64,000 bases of DNA from Bradyrhizobium sp. BR 10289 (lineage in GTDB: Bacteria > Pseudomonadota > Alphaproteobacteria > Rhizobiales > Xanthobacteraceae): the NCBI RefSeq assembly GCF_019455385.1, contig NZ_JACOFR010000011.1, positions 1-64,000 on the forward strand, given 5' to 3'. Below, in pieces: positions 8,167 through 16,590 of this stretch. Below the pieces are notes generated by a model. The model did no database searches. It was not told the origin of the DNA and saw only the letters and a program-made list of their open reading frames with translations. The position numbers and the translations under genes were made by a program. Each line of letters begins with the position of its first letter. The stretch's first letter is position 1.

Positions 8167-9813
8167 GTGGCTGATGTTCATCCCGCGGCGGGCAAGCAGG
8201 CCTCGCCGGACGCGCTCACCAACATTCCGCGGCTGGTGACGGCTTATTTCGCGGGCAAGCCCGATGTGGCGGACTCTGCGCAGCGGGTGGCGTTCGGGAC
8301 GTCGGGCCATCGCGGCACCTCGTTCAAGAACACCTTCAACGAAGGCCATATCCTCGCGACGACGCAGGCGATCTGCGACTACAGGAAAGAGAAGGGGCTG
8401 ACCGGCCCGCTCTTCATCGGTATCGACACCCACGCGCTGGCCGAGCCGGCGCTGGTCAGCGCCGTCGAAGTGTTCGCCGCCAATGGCGTCGACATCATGA
8501 TCGACAAGGACGGCGGCTATACGCCAACGCCGGTGATCTCGCACGCGATCCTCACCTACAACAAGGGCCGCACCTCGAGCCTTGCCGACGGCGTCGTCGT
8601 CACGCCCTCGCACAATCCGCCCGAGGACGGCGGCTACAAATACAATCCGCCGCATGGTGGCCCGGCCGATACGGACGTGACGGGCGTGGTGGAGAAACGC
8701 GCCAACGCGTTGCTCGCCGACGGCCTCAGGGACGTGAAGCGCATCGATTATGCCAAGGCGAGGAAGTCGTCGAACGTTCACGCCTACGACTTCATCACGC
8801 CTTACGTTGCCGATCTCGGCAACGTCGTCGATCTCGACCTCGTCAAATCCGCCGGCGTCAATATCGGCATTGACCCGCTCGGCGGCGCCGCGGTGCATTA
8901 CTGGCACCCGATCATCGAGCGCTACGGCCTGAAAGCGACCGTCGTGAACGAGGCGATCGATCCGACCTTCCGCTTCATGACGGTCGACTGGGACGGCAAG
9001 ATCCGCATGGACTGCTCGTCCCCTTACGCAATGGCGAGCCTGATCGCGATGCGCGACCGTTTCGACGTCGCCTTTGCCAACGACACCGACGCCGACCGCC
9101 ACGGTATCGTCACCCGTACCGGCGGGTTGATGAACCCGAACCATTATCTGGCGACCGCGATCTCCTATCTGTTCGCGCACCGGCCGAACTGGGGCAAGGA
9201 TGCCGCGATCGGCAAGACCGTGGTGTCGAGCTCGATCATCGATCGTGTTGCGAAGAAGCTCGGCCGCAAGCTGGTGGAGACGCCGGTCGGCTTCAAATGG
9301 TTCGTCGATGGCCTCGTCGGCGGCAGTTTTGGCTTCGGCGGCGAGGAGAGTGCAGGGGCCTCGTTCCTGCGCCGCGACGGCACGGTGTGGACCACCGACA
9401 AGGACGGCATCATTTTGGGTCTCCTCGCCGCGGAGATCATGGCGAAGACCGGTCGCGATCCGAGCCAGCTCTTCAATGATCTCACCGCCGAGTTCGGCGT
9501 GCCGCACTATGCGCGCATCGACGTCGCCGCGACCGGACCGCAGAAGAACATCCTGAAATCGGTCACGCCCGAGCAGCTCGGCCTGAAGGATCTCGCCGGC
9601 GACCCGGTCCGCGCCACGCTCAGCAAGGCGCCCGGCAACGGCCAGTCGTTCGGCGGGATCAAGGTCGAGACAGACTACGGCTGGTTCGCCGCGCGTCCCT
9701 CGGGGACCGAGGACGTCTACAAGATCTACGCGGAAAGCTTCCGCAGCACCGAGCACCTGAAGCGGATTCAGGACGAGGCCCAGGCCGGGCTGAAGAAGGT
9801 GTTTGGGGCGTAA
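8167..9813 (+). CDS. pgm: Phosphoglucomutase (alpha-D-glucose phosphate-specific)
   Basis: A 548-residue enzyme that interconverts glucose 1-phosphate and glucose 6-phosphate, feeding glycogen, trehalose and surface polysaccharide synthesis. All family blocks are present: FGTSGHRGTSF near residue 45, the phosphoserine loop VVTPSHNPPEDGG near residue 146, metal loop NDTDADRHG near 305, sugar-binding GGEESAGASF near 395, and the phosphate-binding RPSGTEDVYKIYAES at the C-terminus. The GTG at 8167 is chosen since GAGGA (8155-8159) lies 7 bases upstream and the length then matches E. coli Pgm (546). The gene stands alone and is followed by a palindromic repeat. Confidence 0.95.
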   Translation: MADVHPAAGKQASPDALTNIPRLVTAYFAGKPDVADSAQRVAFGTSGHRGTSFKNTFNEGHILATTQAICDYRKEKGLTGPLFIGIDTHALAEPALVSAVEVFAANGVDIMIDKDGGYTPTPVISHAILTYNKGRTSSLADGVVVTPSHNPPEDGGYKYNPPHGGPADTDVTGVVEKRANALLADGLRDVKRIDYAKARKSSNVHAYDFITPYVADLGNVVDLDLVKSAGVNIGIDPLGGAAVHYWHPIIERYGLKATVVNEAIDPTFRFMTVDWDGKIRMDCSSPYAMASLIAMRDRFDVAFANDTDADRHGIVTRTGGLMNPNHYLATAISYLFAHRPNWGKDAAIGKTVVSSSIIDRVAKKLGRKLVETPVGFKWFVDGLVGGSFGFGGEESAGASFLRRDGTVWTTDKDGIILGLLAAEIMAKTGRDPSQLFNDLTAEFGVPHYARIDVAATGPQKNILKSVTPEQLGLKDLAGDPVRATLSKAPGNGQSFGGIKVETDYGWFAARPSGTEDVYKIYAESFRSTEHLKRIQDEAQAGLKKVFGA

Positions 9814-9830
9814 GCCTCTACGTCCTCCGC

Positions 9831-9936
9831 TGTCATCGCCCGCGAAGGCGGGCGATCCAGTACGCCGCGGCTCCAATTGTGTGAACCTAATATCCACCGC
9901 GGAGTACTGGATTCCCCGCCTTCGCGGGGAATGACG
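9831..9936. repeat. Long imperfect palindromic intergenic repeat (family A)
   Basis: The left arm (9831-9863, TGTCATCGCCCGCGAAGG onward) is the reverse complement of the right arm (9904-9936, ending GCGGGGAATGACG), with a 40-base centre. The same outer design, GTCATNCC...GGNATGAC, recurs at 12878, 48882 and 55644. As RNA it would form a long hairpin that may terminate pgm. Confidence 0.8.
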
Positions 9937-9949
9937 TCGCCGTTACCCC

Positions 9950-9957
9950 TGTATACA
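9950..9957. promoter_or_regulatory. Upstream TGTATACA operator half of the VanA promoter region
   Basis: A perfect 8-base palindrome, TGTATACA, repeated exactly at 10023-10030, 73 bases downstream. Palindromes of this kind are bound by FadR-subfamily GntR regulators, and such a gene is the second in the operon. Two distant copies suggest repression by looping. Confidence 0.5.
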
Positions 9958-9997
9958 TCATCTGGAAAATAGGTACCTTGATACTCCAATTTTACCC

Positions 9998-10031
9998 TTG
10001 AACGATTCCATCTCCGCGCTATTGTATACAT
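9998..10031 (+). promoter_or_regulatory. Promoter and overlapping operator for the VanA-like operon
   Basis: TTGAAC (9998-10003), 16 bases, then TATTGT (10020-10025) make a plausible sigma-70 promoter. The -10 element is overlapped by the palindrome TGTATACA (10023-10030), followed by a further half-like GCATACAT just downstream. A regulator bound here would block RNA polymerase. The first start codon is at 10063. Confidence 0.55.
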
Positions 10032-10062
10032 AACGCATACATAAGCCTTGGGAGAATCGCCG

Positions 10063-11112
10063 GTGACAAAACCCTTCCCCATGAATGCCTGGTACGCCGC
10101 CGCCTGGGACGCGGAGGTGAAGCCCGCGCTGTTGCCGCGGACGATCTGCGGCAAGCATGTCGTGATGTATCGCAAGGCCGACGGCTCGGTCGCCGCGCTG
10201 GAGGATGCCTGCTGGCACCGCCTGGTGCCGCTGTCGAAGGGCCGGCTCGAAGGCGACACCGTCGTCTGCGGCTATCACGGTCTGAAATACAATGCGCAGG
10301 GCCGCTGCACCTTCATGCCCTCGCAGGAGACCATCAACCCCTCGGCCTGCGTACGCGCCTATCCCGTGGTCGAGCGTCACCGCTACATCTGGCTCTGGAT
10401 GGGCGATCCCGCGCTCGCGGACCCTGCGCTTGTGCCGGACATGCACTGGAATCACGATCCGGCCTGGGCCGGCGACGGCAAGACCATCCACGTCAATTGC
10501 GACTACCGCCTCGTGCTCGACAATCTCATGGACCTCACCCACGAGACCTTCGTGCACGGCTCCTCGATCGGCAATGACGCGGTCGCCGAAGCGCCGTTCG
10601 ACGTCACCCATGGCGAGAAGACCGTCACCGTGACGCGCTGGATGCGCGGCATCGAGGCGCCGCCGTTCTGGGCCAAGCAGCTCGGCAAGCCGGGCCTGGT
10701 CGACCGCTGGCAGATCATCCGCTTCGAGGCGCCCTGCACCATCGCCATCGACGTCGGCGTGGCGCCGACCGGCACCGGCGCTCCGGAAGGCGACCGCTCG
10801 CAGGGCGTCAACGGTTTCGTGCTCAACACCATCACGCCCGAGACCGAGAAGACCTGTCACTATTTCTGGGCCTTCGTCCGCAACTACCGGATCGGCGAGC
10901 AGCGCATCACCACCGAGATCCGCGAAGGTGTCTCCGGAATCTTCCGCGAGGACGAGCTGATCCTCGAGGCGCAGCAGCGCGCGATGGACGAGAACCCCGA
11001 CCGCATCTTCTACAATCTCAACATCGACGCCGGCGCGATGTGGTCGCGCAAGCTGATCGACAGGATGGTGGCGAAGGAAAACCCGCCGCCGCGCCTGCAG
11101 GCCGCGGAGTAG
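10063..11112 (+). CDS. Rieske aromatic O-demethylase oxygenase (VanA-like)
   Basis: A 349-residue terminal oxygenase predicted to demethylate or hydroxylate an aromatic acid such as vanillate, using electrons from the reductase encoded at 11876. The Rieske cluster ligands are C50-x-H52 (ACWHR) and C69-x2-H72 (CGYHGL). The mononuclear iron site follows in the segment DNLMDLTHETFVH near residue 160, with two His and an acidic ligand. The GTG at 10063 has GGGAGA 7 bases upstream; ATG 10081 is an alternative. The order oxygenase, GntR regulator, reductase on one strand with 3-7 base gaps is a tight operon. The exact substrate cannot be told from sequence. Confidence 0.87.
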   Translation: MTKPFPMNAWYAAAWDAEVKPALLPRTICGKHVVMYRKADGSVAALEDACWHRLVPLSKGRLEGDTVVCGYHGLKYNAQGRCTFMPSQETINPSACVRAYPVVERHRYIWLWMGDPALADPALVPDMHWNHDPAWAGDGKTIHVNCDYRLVLDNLMDLTHETFVHGSSIGNDAVAEAPFDVTHGEKTVTVTRWMRGIEAPPFWAKQLGKPGLVDRWQIIRFEAPCTIAIDVGVAPTGTGAPEGDRSQGVNGFVLNTITPETEKTCHYFWAFVRNYRIGEQRITTEIREGVSGIFREDELILEAQQRAMDENPDRIFYNLNIDAGAMWSRKLIDRMVAKENPPPRLQAAE

Positions 11113-11115
11113 ACC

Positions 11116-11868
11116 ATGGCCGAACGTGAGGTCGACCGCTCCGTCTCGCAGACCGTGAAGGCGCAGCTTGCGCTGCGCGATCAGATCCTGTCCGGATCTT
11201 TGCGGCCCGGCGAGCGCATTTCCGAACTGCAGGCGGTGGAGACGACAGGCGCCTCGCGCACGCCGGTGCGTATGGCGCTGGTGCGGCTGGAGGAGGAGGG
11301 CCTCCTGGAGGCGATCCCCTCCGGCGGCTTCATGGTGAAGGCGTTTTCGGAACGCGACATCTCCGATTCCATCGAGCTGCGCGGTACGCTGGAAGGTTTG
11401 GCCGCGCGCTTTGCCGCCGAGCGCGGCGTCTCGGCGCGCGAGCTCGAGCCGCTCAAGGAGTGTCTTGCCGCAATCGACGAATTGCTGCGCCAGGTGCCGA
11501 TCTCGATCGAGGCATTCTCGTCCTATGTCGCGCTGAACGCGCGCTTCCACGCGTTGCTGACCGAATTGTCGCGCAGCCCGCCGCTGGTCCGCCAGATCGA
11601 CCGCGCCTCGGCGCTGCCATTCGCATCGCCGAGCGCGTTCGTGATGGCGCAATCGGCCTTGCCCGAGGCGCAGCAGATCCTGATCATCGGGCAGGAGCAC
11701 CACCGCGTCGTGATCGACGCCATCGAGAACCGCGAAGGCGCGCGTGCGGAAGCCGTGATGCGCGAGCATGCACGGCTCGCGGTGCGAAACCTGAGGCTCG
11801 CATTGCGCAACCGCACCCATCTCGACCTTTTGCCGGCGCTCGCGCTGATCAAGACCGCAACCGATTGA
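11116..11868 (+). CDS. GntR-family regulator with FCD domain (VanR-like)
   Basis: A 250-residue transcription factor: N-terminal winged helix (LALRDQILSGSLRPGERI, then TGASRTPVRMALVRLEEEGLL) and a helical FCD ligand domain (ELRGTLEGLAARFAAERG, with later His residues such as NARFHALL and EHHRVV suited to metal or carboxylate binding). It lies between the oxygenase and reductase genes, 3 bases after the former, so it probably senses the aromatic substrate and represses the operon through the TGTATACA sites at 9950 and 10023. Confidence 0.87.
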   Translation: MAEREVDRSVSQTVKAQLALRDQILSGSLRPGERISELQAVETTGASRTPVRMALVRLEEEGLLEAIPSGGFMVKAFSERDISDSIELRGTLEGLAARFAAERGVSARELEPLKECLAAIDELLRQVPISIEAFSSYVALNARFHALLTELSRSPPLVRQIDRASALPFASPSAFVMAQSALPEAQQILIIGQEHHRVVIDAIENREGARAEAVMREHARLAVRNLRLALRNRTHLDLLPALALIKTATD

Positions 11869-11875
11869 GGGCATC

Positions 11876-12856
11876 ATGCGCTTCATCGAAACCTGGATTC
11901 CGGCAACGCTCGTCTCGACCCGCGATCTCGCGCCCGGCATCCGCGAATTCCTGATCCGCCCCGATCAGTTCGACGGCGCGGCCTATCCGGTCGGCAGCCA
12001 CATCAATGTCAGCGTCAGCATCGACGGCCAGCCGGAGACGCGGTCCTATTCGCTGGTCGGCGAGGCATCGCCGCGCGGGCTTCGAATTGCGGTGCGCCGG
12101 GCCGAGGATTCCCGCGGCGGCTCGCGCTATATGTGGTCCTTGCAGCCGGGGGCGCGGCTCGACATCACCCGGCCGTCGTCGCTGCTTGCGGTGGATTGGA
12201 CCCGCCAAAACTACTGCCTGATCGCCGGCGGCATCGGCATCACCCCGATCCTCGGCGCCGCGCAGGCGCTGGCGCGGCGCGGCGCCGATGTCACGCTGCA
12301 TTACGCCGTGCGCTCCCGCGCTGAAGCCGCCTATCTCGACGATCTCGCCAACATGCTCGGCGATCGCCTCGTCGTCCATGCCAGCGATGAAGGCCGGCGG
12401 CTCGATCTCGACGCGCTGTTCGCCTCATTGCCGAAGGGCACGCTGGCGCTGTTCTGCGGCCCAATGCGGATGCTGGATGCGGCACGCCACGCCTGGATCG
12501 GCGGCGGTCATCCGCTGCCGGATCTGCGCTACGAGACTTTCGGCTCCAGCGGGACGCTGCCGACCGAAACCTTCCGCGTGCGATTGAAGGACTCCAACAT
12601 CGAGCTGGAGATTCCGCGCGAACGCTCGATGCTGGACGTGCTCAACGCCAGCGGCTTTGAGGTGATAGCCGATTGCAAGCGCGGCGAATGCGGCCTCTGC
12701 GCCATTGATGTCGTCGCCGTCGACGGCGAGATCGACCATCGCGACGTCTTCTTCAGCGATCACCAGAAGCAAAGCAACGAAAAGATCTGCGCCTGCGTCT
12801 CGCGGGCGAGGGGGACGATCACAGTCGATACGCTGCTGCGGGCGGATGCGGTTTGA
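11876..12856 (+). CDS. Demethylase reductase (VanB-like, flavin and 2Fe-2S)
   Basis: A 326-residue electron-transfer partner for the Rieske oxygenase. Domains in order: flavin-binding barrel with TRSYSLVGE near residue 58, NAD-binding domain with AGGIGITPIL near 117 and CGPMRMLDA near 195, and a C-terminal plant-type 2Fe-2S ferredoxin domain with CKRGECGLC near residue 265 plus a distal Cys in KICACVSRA. This layout is that of the phthalate dioxygenase reductase/VanB class. It follows the regulator gene by 7 bases and ends the operon before a palindromic repeat. Confidence 0.9.
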   Translation: MRFIETWIPATLVSTRDLAPGIREFLIRPDQFDGAAYPVGSHINVSVSIDGQPETRSYSLVGEASPRGLRIAVRRAEDSRGGSRYMWSLQPGARLDITRPSSLLAVDWTRQNYCLIAGGIGITPILGAAQALARRGADVTLHYAVRSRAEAAYLDDLANMLGDRLVVHASDEGRRLDLDALFASLPKGTLALFCGPMRMLDAARHAWIGGGHPLPDLRYETFGSSGTLPTETFRVRLKDSNIELEIPRERSMLDVLNASGFEVIADCKRGECGLCAIDVVAVDGEIDHRDVFFSDHQKQSNEKICACVSRARGTITVDTLLRADAV

Positions 12857-12877
12857 GGCGATACATCCGCGCAAACG

Positions 12878-12964
12878 TCGTCATGCCCGGGCTTGTCCCG
12901 GGCATCCACGTTCTTTGAGCCGAGTGGTAAGGCGTGGATGGCCGGGACAAGCCCGGCCATGACG
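12878..12964. repeat. Long palindromic intergenic repeat (family A)
   Basis: Left arm CGTCATGCCCGGGCTTGTCC onward (12878-12909) pairs with the right arm ending GGCCATGACG (12933-12964), leaving a 23-base loop. It lies between the convergent reductase and GGDEF-EAL genes and probably serves both as terminator. Confidence 0.8.
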
Positions 12965-12984
12965 CTTGTAAAAAGCTTTGGCGC

Positions 12985-14946
12985 CTACGCCGCAAAGATC
13001 GCCCGCAGCTTCTTCATGTCCAGCAACTTCAGCACTGCATCCGCCGGCACCGGCCGGCTGATCAGATAGCCCTGCACCTCGTCGCAGCCGATCTGCCTGA
13101 GATAGTCGAGCTGGTCGGCGGTCTCGACGCCTTCGGCGACCACGTCGATGTCGAGGTCGCGCGCCAGCGAGATCACCGATTTCACGATCGCGGCGCAGTC
13201 CGGCTGCACCAGCATGTCGCGGATGAAGGACTGGTCGATCTTGATGCGGCTGAACGGGAGCTTGCGCAAATAGGTGAGCGAGGAAAAGCCGGTGCCGAAA
13301 TCGTCGAGCGCGAGCGTGACGCCGAGTTCGAGCAGCGCAGTCAGGATCGCGCCGGCCGCGCCGTATTTCGACAGCAGCATCGATTCCGTGATCTCGATCT
13401 CGAAGCGGTGCGGGGCGATATTCGCGTCGGCCAGCGCCTGCACGATGGTCTGGAGGATCGTCGTGTTGTGAAACTGCGCCGCGGAAAAATTCACGGCGAC
13501 CCTGACGTCCTCGGGCCAGCCGGCCAGCGCAGCGCAGGCGCGGCCGATCACCCATTCGCCGATCTCGTGGATCAGCCCGGTCTCCTCGGCGACGGCGATG
13601 AACTCGCTCGGCGGCACCAGGCCGCGCTGCGGATGCTGCCAGCGCAGCAGCGCCTCGAAGCCGGTGATGCGGTTTGCTGCGAGATCAAGGAACGGCTGGA
13701 AAACCAGGAACAGCTCGTCGCGCGCGATGGCGCCCTCGAGGTCTGCCTGCAGCGCTTTGCGGTCGCGCGACATCCTGTCGTCGCTGGCCTCGAAGAAGCA
13801 GACCGTGCCGGGTCCGGCCTTCTTGGCGCGGTAGAGCGCAGCGTCGGCATTTTTCATGATGTCGAGCTGCGTGCTGCCGTCGCGCGGCGCCAGCACGATG
13901 CCGACGCTGGTCGCGCCGATGATCTGGCGGCCCTCGATCTCGAACGGCGCGGTGAAGGAAGCGACGAAGCGCTCGGCGATCTCGAGCGCATCGTCAGGCC
14001 GCGCCAGATTGGCCATCACCAGCGCGAACTCGTCGCCGCCGATCCGCGCGACATGCTCGGCCGCGCGCGTGCAGCGCTGCAGCCGGCTCGCGACCTGAAC
14101 CAGGAATTCGTCGCCGGCGGGATGGCCGAACTTGTCGTTGACCTCCTTGAAGCGATCGAGGTCGAGCAGCAGCACCGCGAACGCCTCGCCCGACAGCGCA
14201 AGGCGCTTCAGCGCGGCATCGAGCGTCTCGTTGAAGGCGAAGCGGTTGGGCAGCAGCGTCAGCGGATCCTGCCGCACCGTGCGCTCGGCCTCGACCTGCC
14301 GGATCACGCGCCGCGCGAACGAGAACGAATAGACGAACACGGCGCGCAGCAGCACGGTGCCGTAGACCACCACCAGGATCGCCACCAGCACATAGGCGGG
14401 ATCGCCGTCCCGGCTGAGGCAGATCGCGATGCCGACGAAGATCGGCGCCGTGAAGGCGATCGCCGCGACCGGGATGGTGGCGAAGGCCAGCGCGCCGCCC
14501 GCTAGCATGCCTGAGCACAGGCAGGTGATGACGAGCTGGCCGCCGGAAGCGGCGTCGGCAAAGAAGGCGACCGGCACGATGCCCCAGGCGGCGCCGAGCA
14601 CGAAGGCATTGCGCACCAGCCGATGCATGGCGTGGCGCGAGACGAATTGCGGTTTGGTGATGCGGCGCGCGGTGTGGGATTGCAGTCCGAACGCGATTGC
14701 GGCGCTGGCGACGACGATCGCCCAGATCAGGGCGAGCTCCCGGTCCGGCGAATGCCACAGCGCGATCGCCAGCACGATGGCGTTGCAGGCATTGGCGAGC
14801 ATGATGCCGACCGAATAGCCGAGCACCAGCGCCATCTGTTCGGCGCGGATGTGGCCGGCCATGGTGTCGTCGGTTGCGGGACCGCCGAACACCGACAGAT
14901 CGCCGGCAAGCAGCCGCGCGAAAAAGCTGGTCAGTCGAGTCCGCAT
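12985..14946 (-). CDS. Membrane GGDEF-EAL bifunctional cyclic-di-GMP enzyme
   Basis: A 653-residue inner-membrane protein. The first 200 residues hold six or seven hydrophobic helices, probably a sensor. The GGDEF domain keeps the active motif RIGGDEFALV; the inhibitory-site position reads RAAE rather than RxxD. The EAL domain keeps EALLRW, NFSAAQF, EITESMLL, LDDFGTGFSS and KIDQSFI, so phosphodiesterase activity is likely intact. I start at the ATG at 14946; an upstream in-frame TTG at 15006 would add a polar tail. Monocistronic. Which activity dominates in the cell cannot be told. Confidence 0.88.
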   Translation of the reverse strand: MRTRLTSFFARLLAGDLSVFGGPATDDTMAGHIRAEQMALVLGYSVGIMLANACNAIVLAIALWHSPDRELALIWAIVVASAAIAFGLQSHTARRITKPQFVSRHAMHRLVRNAFVLGAAWGIVPVAFFADAASGGQLVITCLCSGMLAGGALAFATIPVAAIAFTAPIFVGIAICLSRDGDPAYVLVAILVVVYGTVLLRAVFVYSFSFARRVIRQVEAERTVRQDPLTLLPNRFAFNETLDAALKRLALSGEAFAVLLLDLDRFKEVNDKFGHPAGDEFLVQVASRLQRCTRAAEHVARIGGDEFALVMANLARPDDALEIAERFVASFTAPFEIEGRQIIGATSVGIVLAPRDGSTQLDIMKNADAALYRAKKAGPGTVCFFEASDDRMSRDRKALQADLEGAIARDELFLVFQPFLDLAANRITGFEALLRWQHPQRGLVPPSEFIAVAEETGLIHEIGEWVIGRACAALAGWPEDVRVAVNFSAAQFHNTTILQTIVQALADANIAPHRFEIEITESMLLSKYGAAGAILTALLELGVTLALDDFGTGFSSLTYLRKLPFSRIKIDQSFIRDMLVQPDCAAIVKSVISLARDLDIDVVAEGVETADQLDYLRQIGCDEVQGYLISRPVPADAVLKLLDMKKLRAIFAA

Positions 14947-15034
14947 TCCAGAGCCTGCAGCAGCATGGGCCGTTTGTCCGGCTCGATCCGGAGAATTCGC
15001 CGCCAACCTTTGACGAACTATGAATTATCTCCGT

Positions 15035-15544
15035 TCACCACGCCCGCCGCGACCACTTCTGCGTGTTCGCGCGCAGTATCGATAACAAATCGATACAAAT
15101 GCGGCGTGCCGCGTTACGGCTGTAACGCGCGGAGAGATGTTTGCCGCTCACTCCGCGGAACGGAGTGTCCGCGCTGGCTCTCCGCCCCAGCTGCTTCGGA
15201 TCGTAATAGAACCGCTCCTCGATCAGCTTGTCGCCCTGCCAGGTCTGCCACGCGATCTCGTCCAGCGTTCTCGTCACGCCCTCGGCATTCGTGAAGCTGA
15301 AGATCCAGCGCGAGGCGACGTTGTCGCCTTCGATCAGGCTCGGCCCGACGCGGACAGCCCTGACCTCCTTGAATGCGGCCAGCACGCCGCGCTCCTTTGC
15401 GACGAGCTTGTCGCGGCCGACCATCGGCGCGGCATTATTCTCATAGGTGGCGGCATCGGGGGTGTAGAACTGTTCTATCGCGCCGACGAAATCCCCGTCC
15501 TCCAGCCGCTGCGCAAAAGCTTCGACGATCTCACGACTCGGCAT
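15035..15544 (-). CDS. SnoaL/NTF2-like protein with a long C-terminal tail
   Basis: A 169-residue protein with the small alpha+beta cone fold typical of SnoaL-like isomerases and polyketide cyclases (EIVEAFAQRLEDGDFVGAIE, ASRWIFSFTNAEG, EERFYYDPKQL). The recognisable domain ends near residue 120; the last 45 residues are basic and unlike the family, suggesting readthrough of a lost stop or a frameshift. The promoter region carries two palindromes 19-56 bases upstream of the start and faces a divergent TetR gene, so it is the likely target of that repressor. Confidence 0.7.
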   Translation of the reverse strand: MPSREIVEAFAQRLEDGDFVGAIEQFYTPDAATYENNAAPMVGRDKLVAKERGVLAAFKEVRAVRVGPSLIEGDNVASRWIFSFTNAEGVTRTLDEIAWQTWQGDKLIEERFYYDPKQLGRRASADTPFRGVSGKHLSARYSRNAARRICIDLLSILRANTQKWSRRAW

Positions 15545-15563
15545 GGGGTCACCTCGCGATTAA

Positions 15564-15600
15564 ACCGACTGTTAGTCGGTAAATACCGACCGCTGGTCGA
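15564..15600. promoter_or_regulatory. Twin palindromic operators for the divergent TetR regulator
   Basis: ACCGACT-gtt-AGTCGGT (15564-15580) is a perfect 7-base-arm palindrome. CGACC-gct-GGTCG (15587-15599) is a second, shorter one sharing the ACCGAC half. Their centres are 21 bases apart, about two helical turns, so two dimers would sit on the same face. The block lies just upstream of the SnoaL-like gene and 151 bases before the TetR start. Confidence 0.65.
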
Positions 15601-15676
15601 AAAGTCAACTGGCGGCCTCGTTCGAATTAGATTAGAGCATCACCAGATCAGGCCGAGTTATGTTCGCGAAGAAGGT

Positions 15677-15712
15677 CGACTCCCTCTCCCGCTTGCGGGC
15701 GGGAGAGGTTGA
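15677..15712. repeat. Partial CTCTCCC-type repeat (family D fragment)
   Basis: CCCTCTCCCGCTTGCGGGCG and the following GGAGAGG form a short hairpin of the same design as the end arms of the larger element at 16395. It lies upstream of the TetR gene. It appears to be one arm of a degraded copy. Confidence 0.45.
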
Positions 15713-15750
15713 GCGAGCCCGCGGCCCGATCTGCGCTAGACAGGAACGGC

Positions 15751-16341
15751 ATGGCCAAACAAGCAGACCGTCGCGCGGCGACATCGGAGGCGATCCTGAC
15801 GGCGGCGCGCCGCCTGTTCGGGATACGAGGCTTTGCCGTGACCACCATGGACGAGATCGCGGAGGCCGCCGGCGTCGCCAAGGGCGCGGTCTATCATCAC
15901 TTCAAGACCAAGGAGGTGGTGTTCGAAGCGGTGTTCGATGCTGTCTCGTACGATCTCGTTGCCGAGATCGACCGCACCGCGCGCAACGAAAAGGACGTGT
16001 TGGCCGCCATGGTCGCCGGCACCCAGCATTATTTTGCCGCGACCGCGAAAGGCCCGATCGGCCAGATCATCCTGCGCGACGGCCCGGCCGTGCTCGGCTG
16101 GGAGCGCTGGCGCGAGATCGACGCCAGGCATTTTGGCGGCAAGATGCCGCGCGCGCTGTCGGCCGCGATGGAGGCCGGCCTCATCGCCAGGCAGCCGGTC
16201 GAGCCGCTGGCGCGCCTGCTGCTTGGCGCGGTCACGGAGGCCGCGGTCGCCTGCGCCGGACGCGCCGACATCGCAAGGGCGGGCGCGGAATACGCCCGTG
16301 CGTTCAAGTCGCTGGTCGAGGCGCTGCGGGTCCGTGCATGA
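15751..16341 (+). CDS. TetR/AcrR-family regulator
   Basis: A 196-residue repressor with the N-terminal helix-turn-helix block SEAILTAARRLFGIRGFAVT and VAKGAVYHHFKTKEVVFEAV, followed by a helical ligand domain. The ATG at 15751 has AGGA 5-6 bases upstream and places the helix-turn-helix at the usual distance; 15709 is an earlier in-frame start. It is divergent from the SnoaL-like gene, with twin operators between them. The ligand is unknown. A palindromic repeat separates it from the GMC oxidoreductase, which could be read through from the same promoter. Confidence 0.87.
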   Translation: MAKQADRRAATSEAILTAARRLFGIRGFAVTTMDEIAEAAGVAKGAVYHHFKTKEVVFEAVFDAVSYDLVAEIDRTARNEKDVLAAMVAGTQHYFAATAKGPIGQIILRDGPAVLGWERWREIDARHFGGKMPRALSAAMEAGLIARQPVEPLARLLLGAVTEAAVACAGRADIARAGAEYARAFKSLVEALRVRA

Positions 16342-16394
16342 TGACGCCGATGCGCGATCAGTTTTGCGGACGATGCGAGCCCAGGACTTGGACT

Positions 16395-16549
16395 ACCTCT
16401 CCCACGGGGAGAGGTCGGACTGCATCGAAGATGCAGTCCGGGTGAGGGGTTCTGGTCTCAGCCGCCCGTTGCGGCCCCTCACCCGGATTGCTACGGACGA
16501 TGCTGCGCATCGCCTTGCGCAATCCGACCTCTCCCCATCGGGGAGAGGT
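16395..16549. repeat. Composite palindromic repeat (family D, CTCTCCC ends)
   Basis: About 155 bases with nested inverted repeats: end hairpins ACCTCTCCCACGGGGAGAGG and ACCTCTCCCC...GGGGAGAGGT, inner arms GTCGGACTGCAT...ATGCAGTCCGGGTGAGGGG and CCCCTCACCCGGATTGC...GCGCAATCCGACC. It lies between the TetR and GMC genes. Fragments of the same family lie at 15677 and 56212. Confidence 0.75.
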
Positions 16550-16590
16550 GAAGCCGGAAACGCCCACGCCAACGAGAAGAACAATAGCGC

